Part shown: positions 11,071 to 20,652 of the stretch, piece by piece
Numbering within the stretch: position 1 is the stretch's first letter
Layout of the letters: every line of letters begins with the position of its first letter
Source: Paracoccus litorisediminis
GTDB lineage: Bacteria > Pseudomonadota > Alphaproteobacteria > Rhodobacterales > Rhodobacteraceae
DNA: 64,000 nucleotides
Assembly: GCF_009711205.1 (NCBI RefSeq)
Contig: NZ_WMIG01000012.1
Location: forward strand, 1 to 64,000
Direction of reading: 5' to 3'
Position numbers and translations under genes: made by a program
The notes under the pieces: generated by a model
The model's database searches: none
What the model was told of the DNA's origin: nothing
The model's input: the letters and a program-made list of their open reading frames with translations, nothing else

Positions 11071-11183
11071 CCGGAAACTCATAGTTAAATCGGTCCGGCA
11101 TTCAAAAAAATATTACGCTGACGCGTTGCGCGGGAAAAAAAGCCGAAGTCATGGCAAGAAATAGCCGCGCTACGCAAAGCCGA

Positions 11184-13622
11184 TCAAGGTGATGATCGCG
11201 GCAGCGCTGTCGTGCCGCTGCCCCCCCGAAGTTCGTCTATGGTCCGCACGAGTTTTCTTGAGGTCCAGGCGTAAAGATGGGCCAGGGCGACTCCGACAAT
11301 GACCGACGAAATCAACGCCATCCATGGTTTCTCGACGCCGAATATTTTCCTTACGACGGATATCATCACGTAATGGGTAAGATAGATAAACAGTGATGCC
11401 CCGGCAATTTCCGCCACCAGTACCTTGATGGGAATTGGCACAATGAATGCCTCAACGAACAGAACGAGTGCGCATCCACCAGCCACATAAAAAGCAGCAG
11501 AAGTTGCACCCCACTTTAACAAGACCGCCGCAATGGCCACGAACAAGGCCAGTAGCCGTTTGCTCGGGTCCTTTGCGAGCGCCAAAACAATGCCCAAAGC
11601 AAAGGCCCACGCATAGTTCCAAGGTGTTCGGTGGTAATTATAAGTGCTATCCCAGAAGAACTCGATGATCTGATTGAGCGCGGCGACTGCCAGAAGCAGA
11701 ACAAGCGCGCTCAGCATCGGGCGGCTCTTGAACGAATCCTGTACTTTCGAGAATGAAAAGAATGCCGCTGCTAACACCAGCAATTGCAGATAGAATTCCG
11801 AGAAGTAAAAAATGAAACCCTTAAGCTCACGAGGATCGAGATAATTCGAGACCAGCAGCAGCGGCAATATTTCGAACCGTTGTGTCGCCCCTTGTAGAAA
11901 GGCGACCATGAGTAGCGTGGGTATCGCCACATATTTGATCGTTCCCCAAAGGGTTCTGGTACTGCCGGTGCGGATGATTTCGGGCAGTTGAAAGCGCGCG
12001 ACCGAATACCCGGCAAGCAGGATCAGGAAATAGGCTGCGCCCCAATTCGAACTGTAGACAAACGCATCGGTATGCAGCGCGACGATGCAGATCATGAAAA
12101 ATGCGCGCGTCAATGTCGCGGATTCCAGCCGTCGCCAATTGGACTTCTTGGTCGTGCCCAGACCTTGCTGCAACTCGGCTGCGCTAAGTTGCGGCCAGTT
12201 GTTCGGCAATTGGCCGAAGCGCTGTTCAAAACTCAGCGAGAACTGAATGTAGTGAAGGGAGTCGCCGCCAAGGGACTCGAAGGAATCTTCAGGCCGAACC
12301 GGTTGCCCGGGGAACTCATGCCGGAACAAGGAAAGAACGTCGCTGATCTCACCTGTCGGGACATGCGATCTGTCGGGGGTCAGCTGCGAGACGAACTGCT
12401 CTGCCAGAACCGAACGCTTTACCTTGCCGGTTCCCGTGACGGGCAGGGCATCCACGGCCATGACATGCAGTGCGCTGCCCGCCACAACCCCCATACTCTG
12501 CAACGCGGCAGCCGCCAGTTCCTTCACCCGTGCGGTGCCAGAGGGACCGGCCTTGACGGCGACCAGAACGCCATCGCCACGCTGGGCATCGGGGACTTTC
12601 GCCACCGCAATCTGCATGCCCGGCTCAAGTCCGGATCGGATACGCTCCTCGAGCAGGTCGGGCGAGACCTTTACGCCGCCGCAATTGATCAGATCGTCCG
12701 CGCGGCCGTCAAAGAAAAGACAGCCGTCCCGCATGTGCCCAAGGTCGTTGGTCTGCAGCCAGCCATCCGCATCCTGCAGATTGTGCAAGCCCTTGGCGTC
12801 GATGCGCCACCTGGCGACATGGGGTCCGCGGATCCGGATACGACAGTCCGCGCCAAGCTGGATCTCGGTTCGTCCCACCGGTCGGCCTACGGAGTGCAAT
12901 TGGCTCTCTGACGCGGATGAGACCTGCAGGAAGGTGCTGCGCGAGGCCTCGGTCAGACCATAATGCTGCACGATCAGCGCATTGGGGAACATCGTCCGAA
13001 CGCGGAGCTTTTCATCCGCTGTCATATGCTGCGATCCGATTTCCATCCAGCGCAGGTTCTTGCCCGCCTCGCCGATCAGGTCGGGAGCATCCAGAAGGAT
13101 GCGAAGCAAGGTCGGCACAGCCGACAGCGCGTTGACCTGATTGGCGGCCAGCATGCGGGCAAGCTCAAGCGGGTCGAAACCGCGGGGCGGCAGGTAAGCA
13201 TGTCCGCCCACGGCGCTGATTGCCCGGTAGCGCCCCATGCCAAAGCTGAATGTCGCCGGGACACCGACATATTCGCGAATCTCGGCCGTCATCTGCATTT
13301 CGGCGATGATTCGCTCGGCCGCGTCGGCCAGGTTCGCGTAGGTCAGAAGAACGCCTTTGGGTTGCCCCTCGGTCCCCGACGTATAGCTGACTTGCGCTGG
13401 AAGATCGTCATGGATCAGCGGATGCCTGGCGGTGTACCAGCCCGACTGTTCCGCCGGAGTGATGCAGCGGTCAATCACGATTCCGGACAATCCGCTTGCT
13501 TCTTTTGCGTCGTTGACCATCACGAATGGCCGCCGCGCGTCATTCAATGCAAATACATTCTCGATGAAGGCTATCGAATTCTTGCGAATGACCGCGGTTG
13601 CTTCGAGCTTCTGAAAGTCCAT
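11184..13622 (-). CDS. adenylation domain - carrier protein - membrane acyltransferase fusion
   Basis: Three modules are joined in 812 residues. Residues 1-420 form an acyl-adenylate ligase with the phosphate loop YTSGTEGQPKG near 80, YGLTEASRS, the GRADDLINCGGVKVSP hinge and the catalytic Lys in TGTGKVKRS near 398. Residues about 425-495 form a carrier domain with the phosphopantetheine Ser in LGGDSLHY near 454. Residues about 500-800 carry around ten membrane segments of acyltransferase-3 type, with an R-x10-H pattern in the first (RAFFMICIVALH) and YLTHYV near the end. This predicts loading of an acid or amino acid on the carrier and transfer to an acceptor outside the membrane. The ligase starts about 90 residues shorter than usual. 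A stop lies in frame just upstream, so the ATG at 13622 stands. Substrate and acceptor are unknown. It looks lower in GC than its neighbours. Confidence 0.85.
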   Translation of the reverse strand: MDFQKLEATAVIRKNSIAFIENVFALNDARRPFVMVNDAKEASGLSGIVIDRCITPAEQSGWYTARHPLIHDDLPAQVSYTSGTEGQPKGVLLTYANLADAAERIIAEMQMTAEIREYVGVPATFSFGMGRYRAISAVGGHAYLPPRGFDPLELARMLAANQVNALSAVPTLLRILLDAPDLIGEAGKNLRWMEIGSQHMTADEKLRVRTMFPNALIVQHYGLTEASRSTFLQVSSASESQLHSVGRPVGRTEIQLGADCRIRIRGPHVARWRIDAKGLHNLQDADGWLQTNDLGHMRDGCLFFDGRADDLINCGGVKVSPDLLEERIRSGLEPGMQIAVAKVPDAQRGDGVLVAVKAGPSGTARVKELAAAALQSMGVVAGSALHVMAVDALPVTGTGKVKRSVLAEQFVSQLTPDRSHVPTGEISDVLSLFRHEFPGQPVRPEDSFESLGGDSLHYIQFSLSFEQRFGQLPNNWPQLSAAELQQGLGTTKKSNWRRLESATLTRAFFMICIVALHTDAFVYSSNWGAAYFLILLAGYSVARFQLPEIIRTGSTRTLWGTIKYVAIPTLLMVAFLQGATQRFEILPLLLVSNYLDPRELKGFIFYFSEFYLQLLVLAAAFFSFSKVQDSFKSRPMLSALVLLLAVAALNQIIEFFWDSTYNYHRTPWNYAWAFALGIVLALAKDPSKRLLALFVAIAAVLLKWGATSAAFYVAGGCALVLFVEAFIVPIPIKVLVAEIAGASLFIYLTHYVMISVVRKIFGVEKPWMALISSVIVGVALAHLYAWTSRKLVRTIDELRGGSGTTALPRSSP

Positions 13623-15164
13623 GATCCCTGCAAATCAGTTAATTGTTAAAAACAGCTTTGAGTCTGGAATTGCTCTTTGGTGACTGGCAGTTGGGCGCAA
13701 CGGATTGGTCTCATTGCGTTCCTGACAATCGGGTCGGTATGGAAGTTCTCATCCCACTTTTATTGTTTTGCAAGTAGAGGTTTGATTCAATTTGCGCAGC
13801 ATGTCGAAAATGACAGTTCCAGGTGCCGCTTGCATCTAAGGGTTGATGTTCTTTTGCATTAATATCGGTTTGCGGGTTGCGGCGCGCTTCGCGGAATTTT
13901 CCGGTTGCTCTGGCAACACTCTAGGGTGGTACGTCTTTCGGTGCCTTCACCGCGCAGTCCAGCACTGCTCAGGCAACAGGGTGGAAAGCGGCGGTGATCT
14001 TGCCCCGTAATCCCGGACCGGGTCATGTTCACTATGCGACCGTTGCGAAGGATCGTGTCGATCTTCGCCTGCTCCGCTATGCGCAATCCGATGCTCGGAT
14101 GTCATCGGTACCGGTTACAGAAGCTGGCGACCTACGCGAAGAGTGTAGTTTGACTTTCGCGTTGCGTACTGAAACGGGTGCGACGAACTAGGTCGTTCTA
14201 CGAAGCGCCAAGCAGGCTTTCAGTCAGGGTGTTCTACGCCTTCCAAACGTTCAGCAGCGTTGGTGTTTGCTGCTGGCATCCATGATCGGAATAGCAGATC
14301 GTGTCTAGGGCGGGGGCGGTTTGGCAGCGCGATGCGCAGGCCGCTTTTCAGATAAAGCAAGTCCTCGTTGCTAGGATCATAACTGATGCTAGATATCCTT
14401 ACCCTGTCGGGCGCCACGAGATAGGATTTTCGTTCGCGATCAGGATTTCAACGGCAAATGCGCAAAAAGCCGAAGCTTTCCGCTTCACGCCCACCTCCTC
14501 AGACAGTCGACGGTTTCGCTGCTACTCAACCAATTATCCTACCTCTACCTTTTGACGCCTCATCGTCTCGACGGAGCCAACCGTCCCAAGTTCGAGCCGC
14601 CAACCTTTCAGTTGTGACGATGTGAGGTAAAGCTTCTGACGACGCTAACCTGCGTAACGATTCGCTTGGACAGGCGCGCAACTGCCTGTTCCTTAAGTTC
14701 CGGTGTGTTGCTGCAACTGACCGGGGCCTTGCGATGCGCCGAGGCGAAGGCGACATTGTGCGGGCTGTGATCGCGCATTCCCTCACCGTCACTGCGCTTG
14801 TTGACGGCGTGTTCGCTCAGTCATCTAGGCTATCGCTCCAGCGCTTCCAGAGGTGTTCGCTGGGCCGTATTCCTTCGGAGCATCACACCACCTCAACCCA
14901 TCGCGACCGACGAAGATTATCCAACTCAGCCCGCGTCGGTCATCAATGAAGGGCTTGCCATCGCAGGCGGGCAGAGCGATTTCACGCATTCCATCTGCGC
15001 GTCAGTCGGCTGATCGATAGTCTCCTTCCGTCGCCTGAACCGCGCCGGCCGCCCGAAATCGGTGGTTCCTGAGTTTGAAGTGGTCAGATACGGACCCCCA
15101 ATCTGGCTAGCGCGGTCATCACCCGCGCGGTCTAGCTCTGCGGCGGACTTGCAGAGGGGGGAAC
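13623..15164. other. gene-poor, degenerate region
   Basis: About 1.5 kb contains only short frames on both strands with no recognisable product. The first 250 bp (13625-13860) are AT-rich and probably hold the promoter of the adenylation-fusion gene. The right-hand part contains the decayed IS5-family transposase listed separately. I found no tRNA, terminal inverted repeat or target duplication. Confidence 0.6.
14820..15020 (-). pseudogene. remnant of an IS5-family transposase (OrfA part)
   Basis: Read on the minus strand, three frames together recover the start of an IS5-type transposase. They give TDAQMECVKSLCP, then after a frame change GKPFIDDRRGLSWIIFVGRD and GLRWCDAPKEYGP, then after another change LWKRWSD. 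This matches the family pattern in which LTDAQM, DDRR, GLRW-DAP-EYGP and YNRWKRWSD follow in that order. At least two frameshifts and early stops show it is dead. The catalytic DDE part and the element ends were not recovered. Confidence 0.7.
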
Positions 15165-16262
15165 ATGTCCGCCATCCAGAACCAATTCGCGGCCCTGCTG
15201 CGGCAGAATGCCAAAGGGGCCTCGCCGCCGGTGCTGACCCCGGACTTGGCGCGAAAGCTGACCCAACGGCTCGACGGCATCCGGCTGTTTGCGCATGGCT
15301 ATACCTTGCTGACCAACCTGACCCATGGCCGGGCCACGCCTTGGGACTTGCTCGATTTCGCTTGGCGGCACGAATTGCAGGGGGTCTGCCTGCATGTGCT
15401 GGACGGCGGCCGCAACAGCCTGTCCGGGATGGACGATCAGGCGCGGCAGGCATTCGGCCGACGCGCGCGCGAATATGGGCTGGACCTGCATCTTGAGATC
15501 AGTTCGACCCTGCGCCCGGATCTGGATCAGGCGGTCGCGATCGCCCTTGCGACGGGTTCGTCCAATATCCGTGTCTATTCCCGCTATGAGGGGCTTCTGT
15601 CCGAGGTCATGGCCCGGATCGCGACCGATCTGCGCTACATCTCCGAGCTTGCCGACCGGCACGGGCTGAACTTCGATTTCGAACAGCATGAAGAGCTGAA
15701 AAGCCACGAGATCGCCACGCTGCTGCGCCGGATCAATCATCCCCGGCTGAATGCGCTGTTCGATTTCGGCAATATGATCAATGCCAATGAACACCCCCTG
15801 CCAGCCTTGCAGGCGATGGCGCCGTTCATCCGGCAGGTCCATCTGAAAGGCGTGCGGATCGTGCCGCAGGGCAAGGGAACGGGCCATTACGGCGTGTTGC
15901 AGGGCAGCGCACAGGATGACCTGCCCGGTCCGCGGATGTTCTACGAATTGCTGATGCTGGGTGAGGACGCGCCGCAGGTCATAGCCTTCGCGCTCGAACA
16001 GGAAAACCATTACGCCGCTCCGGCCTTCCGCATGTCGGACGAGGCTGACGACCCCTTCATCCCCTATCGCGAGATGAGCGATACCGCCCTGCCGCCCGGC
16101 CATACGCTGGACAGCATGATGGCGGCCGAGCATCGCTGGCTGGAAAACCAGCTGGCCTATATGCGCGGGCTCATCCGCGAGCTGCGCCTTTTGGCTGCGC
16201 TTGTTCTGGCCGAGGCCGAGCAGCCCTGCAAACCCCATGCCCTTGTCGGAGACCAGCAATGA
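15165..16262 (+). CDS. sugar phosphate isomerase/epimerase-like TIM-barrel protein
   Basis: This 365-residue protein has the feel of the xylose-isomerase-like/AP-endonuclease-2 TIM-barrel family. It shows GVCLHVLDGG, the strand YGLDLHLEIS, FDFEQHEE (likely metal-ligand Glu), NALFDFGNMINANEHP and IRQVHLKGVRI, spaced as in sugar-phosphate isomerases and epimerases; ALEQENHY may hold a last Glu ligand. The exact substrate is not evident. GGGGGGAAC precedes the ATG. Its last codon overlaps the start of the MFS gene (ATGA), so a product of the transporter is a likely substrate. It begins just right of the IS5 scar. Confidence 0.72.
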   Translation: MSAIQNQFAALLRQNAKGASPPVLTPDLARKLTQRLDGIRLFAHGYTLLTNLTHGRATPWDLLDFAWRHELQGVCLHVLDGGRNSLSGMDDQARQAFGRRAREYGLDLHLEISSTLRPDLDQAVAIALATGSSNIRVYSRYEGLLSEVMARIATDLRYISELADRHGLNFDFEQHEELKSHEIATLLRRINHPRLNALFDFGNMINANEHPLPALQAMAPFIRQVHLKGVRIVPQGKGTGHYGVLQGSAQDDLPGPRMFYELLMLGEDAPQVIAFALEQENHYAAPAFRMSDEADDPFIPYREMSDTALPPGHTLDSMMAAEHRWLENQLAYMRGLIRELRLLAALVLAEAEQPCKPHALVGDQQ

Positions 16263-17512
16263 CAACCGCAAACCGCGCGAAATGGCTGCGCTTTCTTGTC
16301 CTGATCCTTGGCGGCGGGACGATCTACAAGTTGGCGAATGTCAAGGACGCCTTCTATGTGCCGCTGCAAGAGGTCATGGGCCTGTCCCATACCCAGATCG
16401 GAACGTTGCTTAGCGTCAACTCCATCGTGGCGACGGCGCTTTTTGTTCTGGGGGGCATGCTCGCAGACCGCTTTGGGACGCGAAAGCTGATCCCTCTGGG
16501 GCTGATCGGTGCGGGGCTTCTGGGTCTCTATATGGCGACCTTTCCCGGCTTTGGCGGAATGCTGGTGGTCTTTGCCTTGCTGGCGGTCTGCGCCGATTGC
16601 CTTTACTGGCCCGCGCTCTTGAAGGCCGTGCGCAATCTGGGCAGCGATGATGAACAGGGCCGGATGTTCGGCTTTCTGGAAGGCGGGCGGGGTGTCGTCG
16701 ATACGGTCGTCGCCTTCTCGGCGCTGGGGGTCTTCGTGGTCGCGGGCTCGGGTGCGCTGGGGCTGAAATCGGCGATCCTGTTCTATGCGATCATCGATAT
16801 CGTCGCAGGTATCGCGGCATGGTTCCTGCTGAATTCCGCCGCCGAGAAACGCGCGGAGGCCGAACCTGTGGGCCTGTCCGGCCTGATCGAGGCGATGCGC
16901 GTGCCCGCCATCTGGCTTGTCAGCCTGAACGTGTTCATGGTCTATACCGTCTATTGCGGCCTGACCTATTTCATTCCCTACCTGAAAGAGATGTACCAGC
17001 TGCCGGTCGCGCTGGTTGGGGCTTACGGCATCATCAACCAGTATTTCCTTAAGGTTCTGGGTGGTCCGGCAGGCGGCTACATGGCGGATAAGTCATTCCG
17101 CAGCGCCAGCCGCTATATCAAATGGGCCTTCCTTGCGCTGCCGCCGGTGATGGTCCTGATCCTCGGCCTGCCGACGGGGGCCGCCTATATCTATCCGGCG
17201 ATGGCTGCGATGCTGTCATTCGCCTTCATCGTCTTCAGTATGCGCGGCGTATTCTGGGCCCCGATGAGCGAGATCGGAATTCCCTCGCGCATCACCGGCT
17301 CGGCCTTTGGTCTGGGCTGCCTGATCGGCTATGCGCCGGGCATGTTCGCTTACATGGTCTATGGCGCGATCCTTGACCGCTTTCCGGGCCAGCAGGGCTA
17401 TACCTATGTCTTTGCCCTGATGAGCGTGCTTGCGGTAATCGGCTCGCTGGTGGCGGGGCGGCTCAACCGCATCATCGGCGGTCCCGATGCCAAGGCGGCG
17501 GTGCCCGCCTGA
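16259..17512 (+). CDS. MFS transporter
   Basis: The 417-residue protein has about twelve hydrophobic segments and the MFS loop motif GGMLADRFGTRKLIPLG between segments 2 and 3. Overall resemblance is to the oxalate/formate and nitrate/nitrite-type branches (NVKDAFYVPLQEVMGLSHTQ at the N-terminus), but the solute cannot be deduced. Translation is probably coupled to the TIM-barrel gene through an ATGA overlap at 16259. The stop lies only 3 bp from the stop of the convergent mocR-like gene. The pair looks like a small catabolic unit for a sugar or sugar-acid compound. Confidence 0.85.
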   Translation: MTTANRAKWLRFLVLILGGGTIYKLANVKDAFYVPLQEVMGLSHTQIGTLLSVNSIVATALFVLGGMLADRFGTRKLIPLGLIGAGLLGLYMATFPGFGGMLVVFALLAVCADCLYWPALLKAVRNLGSDDEQGRMFGFLEGGRGVVDTVVAFSALGVFVVAGSGALGLKSAILFYAIIDIVAGIAAWFLLNSAAEKRAEAEPVGLSGLIEAMRVPAIWLVSLNVFMVYTVYCGLTYFIPYLKEMYQLPVALVGAYGIINQYFLKVLGGPAGGYMADKSFRSASRYIKWAFLALPPVMVLILGLPTGAAYIYPAMAAMLSFAFIVFSMRGVFWAPMSEIGIPSRITGSAFGLGCLIGYAPGMFAYMVYGAILDRFPGQQGYTYVFALMSVLAVIGSLVAGRLNRIIGGPDAKAAVPA

Positions 17513-17515
17513 GCC

Positions 17516-19003
17516 TTAGCGCAAAGCGTCCGCGACGATGCGCGCCAGCGCCTCGAGCCCCGGCTCGAGCTGCTGGGGCGTGACCCCCGAAAAGCCAAGG
17601 ATCAGGCCCGGACGCGCAGACGGGCGCATCCAGTAGTCGCTTAGCGCATAGCCATGCACCCCCGCATCTTTGGCGCGTTCGGCAATCATCCGGTCGTCCA
17701 GCCCATCGGGCAGCCATAACAGCGCGTTCATACCGCTATCGGGCCGCTCGACATGGAACAGTCCCGCGCCGACTTGCCGCGCCACGGTCAGGAACCGGTC
17801 GCGGCGCTCGCCGTAAAGCTCGCGCATCTGGCGCAGATGCGTCGCGAAATGCCCCTCGGAAATGAACTCGGTCAGGGTCATCTGCGAGGGCAGCGGCGCG
17901 CAGCGGAACATCAGCGCCATGGCATTGCGGAACATGTCGATCAGAACCGGCGGCAGGACCAGATAGCCGACGCGCAGGGCCGGGAACAAAGCCTTGCTGA
18001 AGGTGCCGACATAGATCACGCGGCCAAAGCGATCGGCGCTGTGCATGGATGGCAGGGGCCGCCCCGTATAGCGAAATTCGCTGTCGTAATCGTCCTCGAT
18101 GATCCAGCCGCCATGGGCCTCGGCCCAGTCCAGAAGCTTGAGCCTGCGTTCCAGCGCCAGCGTGGTTCCGGTCGGATGCTGGCGCGAGGGCATGACAAAG
18201 ACCATGCGGATGCCCGGATCCTTGGCAAGGATTTCTTCAAAGGCCATGCCGTCGCCATCGACCGGGGCCGTCACGATCCTGCGCCCGAGCGACGCGAACA
18301 TATTGCGCGCGATATAGGGGCCGGGGTCCTCGACCAGAATGCCGTCGCCGGGATTGGTCAGAAGCATTGCGGCCAGCATGAACCCGGCATGGGCGCCGGG
18401 CGTGATCACGATCTGGTCGTGATGACAGGCGTCACTGCGATGCAGCGCAAGGTAATTGGCGATGGCCTTGCGCAGCGGCGCATAGCCCTGCGGTTCAGCA
18501 TAGCCCAGATTGCTGCGATAGCCGAGGCGGGTTTGCCGGTTCACGCATTTCTGCCACAAGGCAAAGGGAAAGCGATCATAGGCGGGCGTGTTGGGCAGAA
18601 ATGGCCGCGCCTGCCGCGCCTCGATGTCGATGGTCAGATCCTGCAGCCTCGCGCCCATCTCGGAGAGTTGCGGATGGGCACCGGCGCCTGCGGCCGCGTC
18701 CTCGCGGGCCATGGCGCGCGGCAAATGCTGGGGTACCGAGCCCGCGACAAAGGTGCCCGCGCCGTGGCGCATTTCCAAAAACCCCTCGGCCTCGAGCCCT
18801 TCCAGCGCCAAAACGGCGGTCGGGCGCGAGATCGAGAATTCGGCCGCCAGCATCCGGCTGGAGGGCAGCTTGGCTCCGCCGGGCAGCACGCCCGAGACGA
18901 TTGCATTGCGCAACTGTTCCTTAAGCTGCTGCGCCAGCGAGACATGGCTGCCACGATCCAGACTGATCCATGTCAGGATTGCTCCGGACGGGCGTCGCGC
19001 CAT
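17516..19003 (-). CDS. MocR/PdxR-type transcription regulator (GntR HTH + aminotransferase fold)
   Basis: The N-terminal 80 residues form a GntR winged helix (LAQQLKEQLRNAIVSG, PSSRMLAAEFSISRPTAV, GAGTFVAG). The rest is an aspartate-aminotransferase-like fold with the probable PLP Lys in VGTFSKALFPALRVG near residue 336. Such regulators sense PLP-linked amines or amino acids. The frame runs upstream to 19243, but ATG 19003 is preceded by GAGGAAAC and directly begins the HTH, so it is the likely start; 495 residues is normal for the family. It is the last gene of the minus-strand transporter operon, 12 bp after the phosphatase, so it may control that operon. Confidence 0.9.
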   Translation of the reverse strand: MARRPSGAILTWISLDRGSHVSLAQQLKEQLRNAIVSGVLPGGAKLPSSRMLAAEFSISRPTAVLALEGLEAEGFLEMRHGAGTFVAGSVPQHLPRAMAREDAAAGAGAHPQLSEMGARLQDLTIDIEARQARPFLPNTPAYDRFPFALWQKCVNRQTRLGYRSNLGYAEPQGYAPLRKAIANYLALHRSDACHHDQIVITPGAHAGFMLAAMLLTNPGDGILVEDPGPYIARNMFASLGRRIVTAPVDGDGMAFEEILAKDPGIRMVFVMPSRQHPTGTTLALERRLKLLDWAEAHGGWIIEDDYDSEFRYTGRPLPSMHSADRFGRVIYVGTFSKALFPALRVGYLVLPPVLIDMFRNAMALMFRCAPLPSQMTLTEFISEGHFATHLRQMRELYGERRDRFLTVARQVGAGLFHVERPDSGMNALLWLPDGLDDRMIAERAKDAGVHGYALSDYWMRPSARPGLILGFSGVTPQQLEPGLEALARIVADALR

Positions 19004-19014
19004 GTTTCCTCGCG

Positions 19015-19812
19015 TCAGTCGATCTTCAAAGCGGCCAGTGCCGCGCGGTGCAAGACCGCATTGGCCGAGATCAGGACGGTATCGAATACCCGGCCGTCGG
19101 GCAATGGCAAGCCCGCCCAATCGGTGATGATCCCGCCCGCGCCAAGAATGATCGGGGCCTGTGGCAGGATGTCGTAATCGTAGACATTCGCCTCGGCCAG
19201 AATATCGACCAACCCCAGTGCCAAAAGCCCCGCCGCATAGCAATCATGCGAGCTGCGGTTGAAGCGCGTGCTGCAAGCCAGCCGGTCATAGCGCGGCGCC
19301 TGCGTCCCATCGAAATGGTCCCGCGCCGAGGTGTACAGCACCGCATCGGCCAGATTTTCGACGCTGCTGCACCGAATGGGTTGCGTGCCGAACAGGGTGG
19401 GCAGGCCCGTCCGACCCAGCCATCTTTCGCCGGTGATCGGCTGGTCGATCAGCCCCAGCACGGGACGCCCGCGATACAGCAGCGCGATCTGCGTGCCAAA
19501 GGCCAATGAGCCCGAGATAAAGGATTTCGTGCCATCGATCGGGTCCAGCACCCAGACCCATTCCGCATCCGCCTGATGCAGGCCGAATTCCTCGCCACGG
19601 ATGCCGTGATCGGGAAAGGCATCGGCGATCATCGCGCGCATCAGCGCCTCGGCCTCGCGGTCGGCGATGGTCACGGGGCTTGCATCATCCTTGGTCTCGA
19701 TGGTCAGACGTTTGCGGAAATGCTGCGCGATCAGCGGGCGCACGGCATCGGCCATGGACAAAGCCAGTTCGGTCATGGGTTCGGGGCTGGATATGGTCTG
19801 GTCGCTGGTCAC
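19015..19812 (-). CDS. inositol monophosphatase family protein, HisN-like phosphatase
   Basis: The 265-residue protein carries the metal-dependent phosphatase motifs GEE near residue 72, DPIDGTKSF near 90 and YDYDILP near 210. Sequence style is closer to HisN-type histidinol-phosphate phosphatases than to SuhB. It would hydrolyse a phosphate monoester in the cytoplasm using Mg ions. The start is a GTG with CAGGAGCG just upstream. It sits 27 bp after the last permease gene and 12 bp before the MocR gene, an unexpected place for a histidine-biosynthesis enzyme, so an alternative substrate is possible. Confidence 0.85.
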   Translation of the reverse strand: MTSDQTISSPEPMTELALSMADAVRPLIAQHFRKRLTIETKDDASPVTIADREAEALMRAMIADAFPDHGIRGEEFGLHQADAEWVWVLDPIDGTKSFISGSLAFGTQIALLYRGRPVLGLIDQPITGERWLGRTGLPTLFGTQPIRCSSVENLADAVLYTSARDHFDGTQAPRYDRLACSTRFNRSSHDCYAAGLLALGLVDILAEANVYDYDILPQAPIILGAGGIITDWAGLPLPDGRVFDTVLISANAVLHRAALAALKID

Positions 19813-19839
19813 GACGCGCTCCTGAAATAAGGCAGATGG

Positions 19840-20652
19840 TCATGCTTGGCGTGCAATCCCGCGCTTGCGCAGGACGCCCCAAAGCACGGCACAGATCACC
19901 GTCAGCGCGACGAAGATGATTCCGATGGCATTGATCATCGGGCTGATGCCAAAGCGCATCCGCGCGCCGATCTCGGTGACCAGGGTATGATCGCCGCCGA
20001 TTGAAAAGATCGTGGTGTTGTAATTCTCGAAGCTTTGCAAAAAGGCGATGACGGCGGCGCTGATCATGGTCGGGCGCAGAAAGGGCAGGGTGATGCGCCG
20101 AAACGCCCGCGCCGGGGTTGCGCCAAGGTCAAGGGCTGCCTCTTCCAGCGTGATGTCCTGCCGTTGCAACCGGGCCATGAACATCAGCATCGCATAGGCC
20201 GAGATGAATGCCGATTGCGCCAGAATGGCGGTCAGGACGCCGCCAGAGACGCCCAGTTGCGACCAAAGCGTGACCGTCGCAATGCCGATGATCAGCCCCG
20301 GCGTGAGCAAGGGCGAGACCATGATGATGTAAAGCAACCCCGCCGAGCGCCGCCCCAGCTTTGACAAAAGCAAGGCCCCGGCCAGACCCATCGGCAGGGA
20401 CAGCGCGACCACCGCCCCCGCGATCATCAGCGAATTGGCCAGTCCCGACCACATGCGGGCGTCCTGCCAAAGCGCGCTGAACCAGCGCAGCGTAAAGCCT
20501 TTCCAGACGGTGATCGAGGGGGGCGAATAGTCGTTCACGCCCGCCAGCATCATCGCGATCAGCGGCAGGAACATATAGGCAAAGAACAAAAGCATATAGA
20601 CATGCAGCACCAGATCGCCTGCCTGTCTGCCGCCGCGCGGGGAATGCGTCAT
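19840..20652 (-). CDS. ABC transporter permease, PotC-like
   Basis: About 270 residues with six membrane segments and the EAA loop EEAALDLGATPARAFRRITLP typical of polyamine/opine-type permeases. Its partners are the PotB-like permease upstream (ATGA overlap at 20649-20652), the ATPase and the binding protein of the same operon. The frame continues upstream into the previous gene, but ATG 20652 at the overlap is the natural start. Substrate is probably a polyamine or a related cationic compound, inferred from the binding protein. Confidence 0.9.
   Translation of the reverse strand: MTHSPRGGRQAGDLVLHVYMLLFFAYMFLPLIAMMLAGVNDYSPPSITVWKGFTLRWFSALWQDARMWSGLANSLMIAGAVVALSLPMGLAGALLLSKLGRRSAGLLYIIMVSPLLTPGLIIGIATVTLWSQLGVSGGVLTAILAQSAFISAYAMLMFMARLQRQDITLEEAALDLGATPARAFRRITLPFLRPTMISAAVIAFLQSFENYNTTIFSIGGDHTLVTEIGARMRFGISPMINAIGIIFVALTVICAVLWGVLRKRGIARQA

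Noticed and set aside
13859..14555. Several short frames of 60-90 codons on both strands
   Set aside because: None has a ribosome site with a recognisable protein; codon use looks random and frames overlap each other on both strands.
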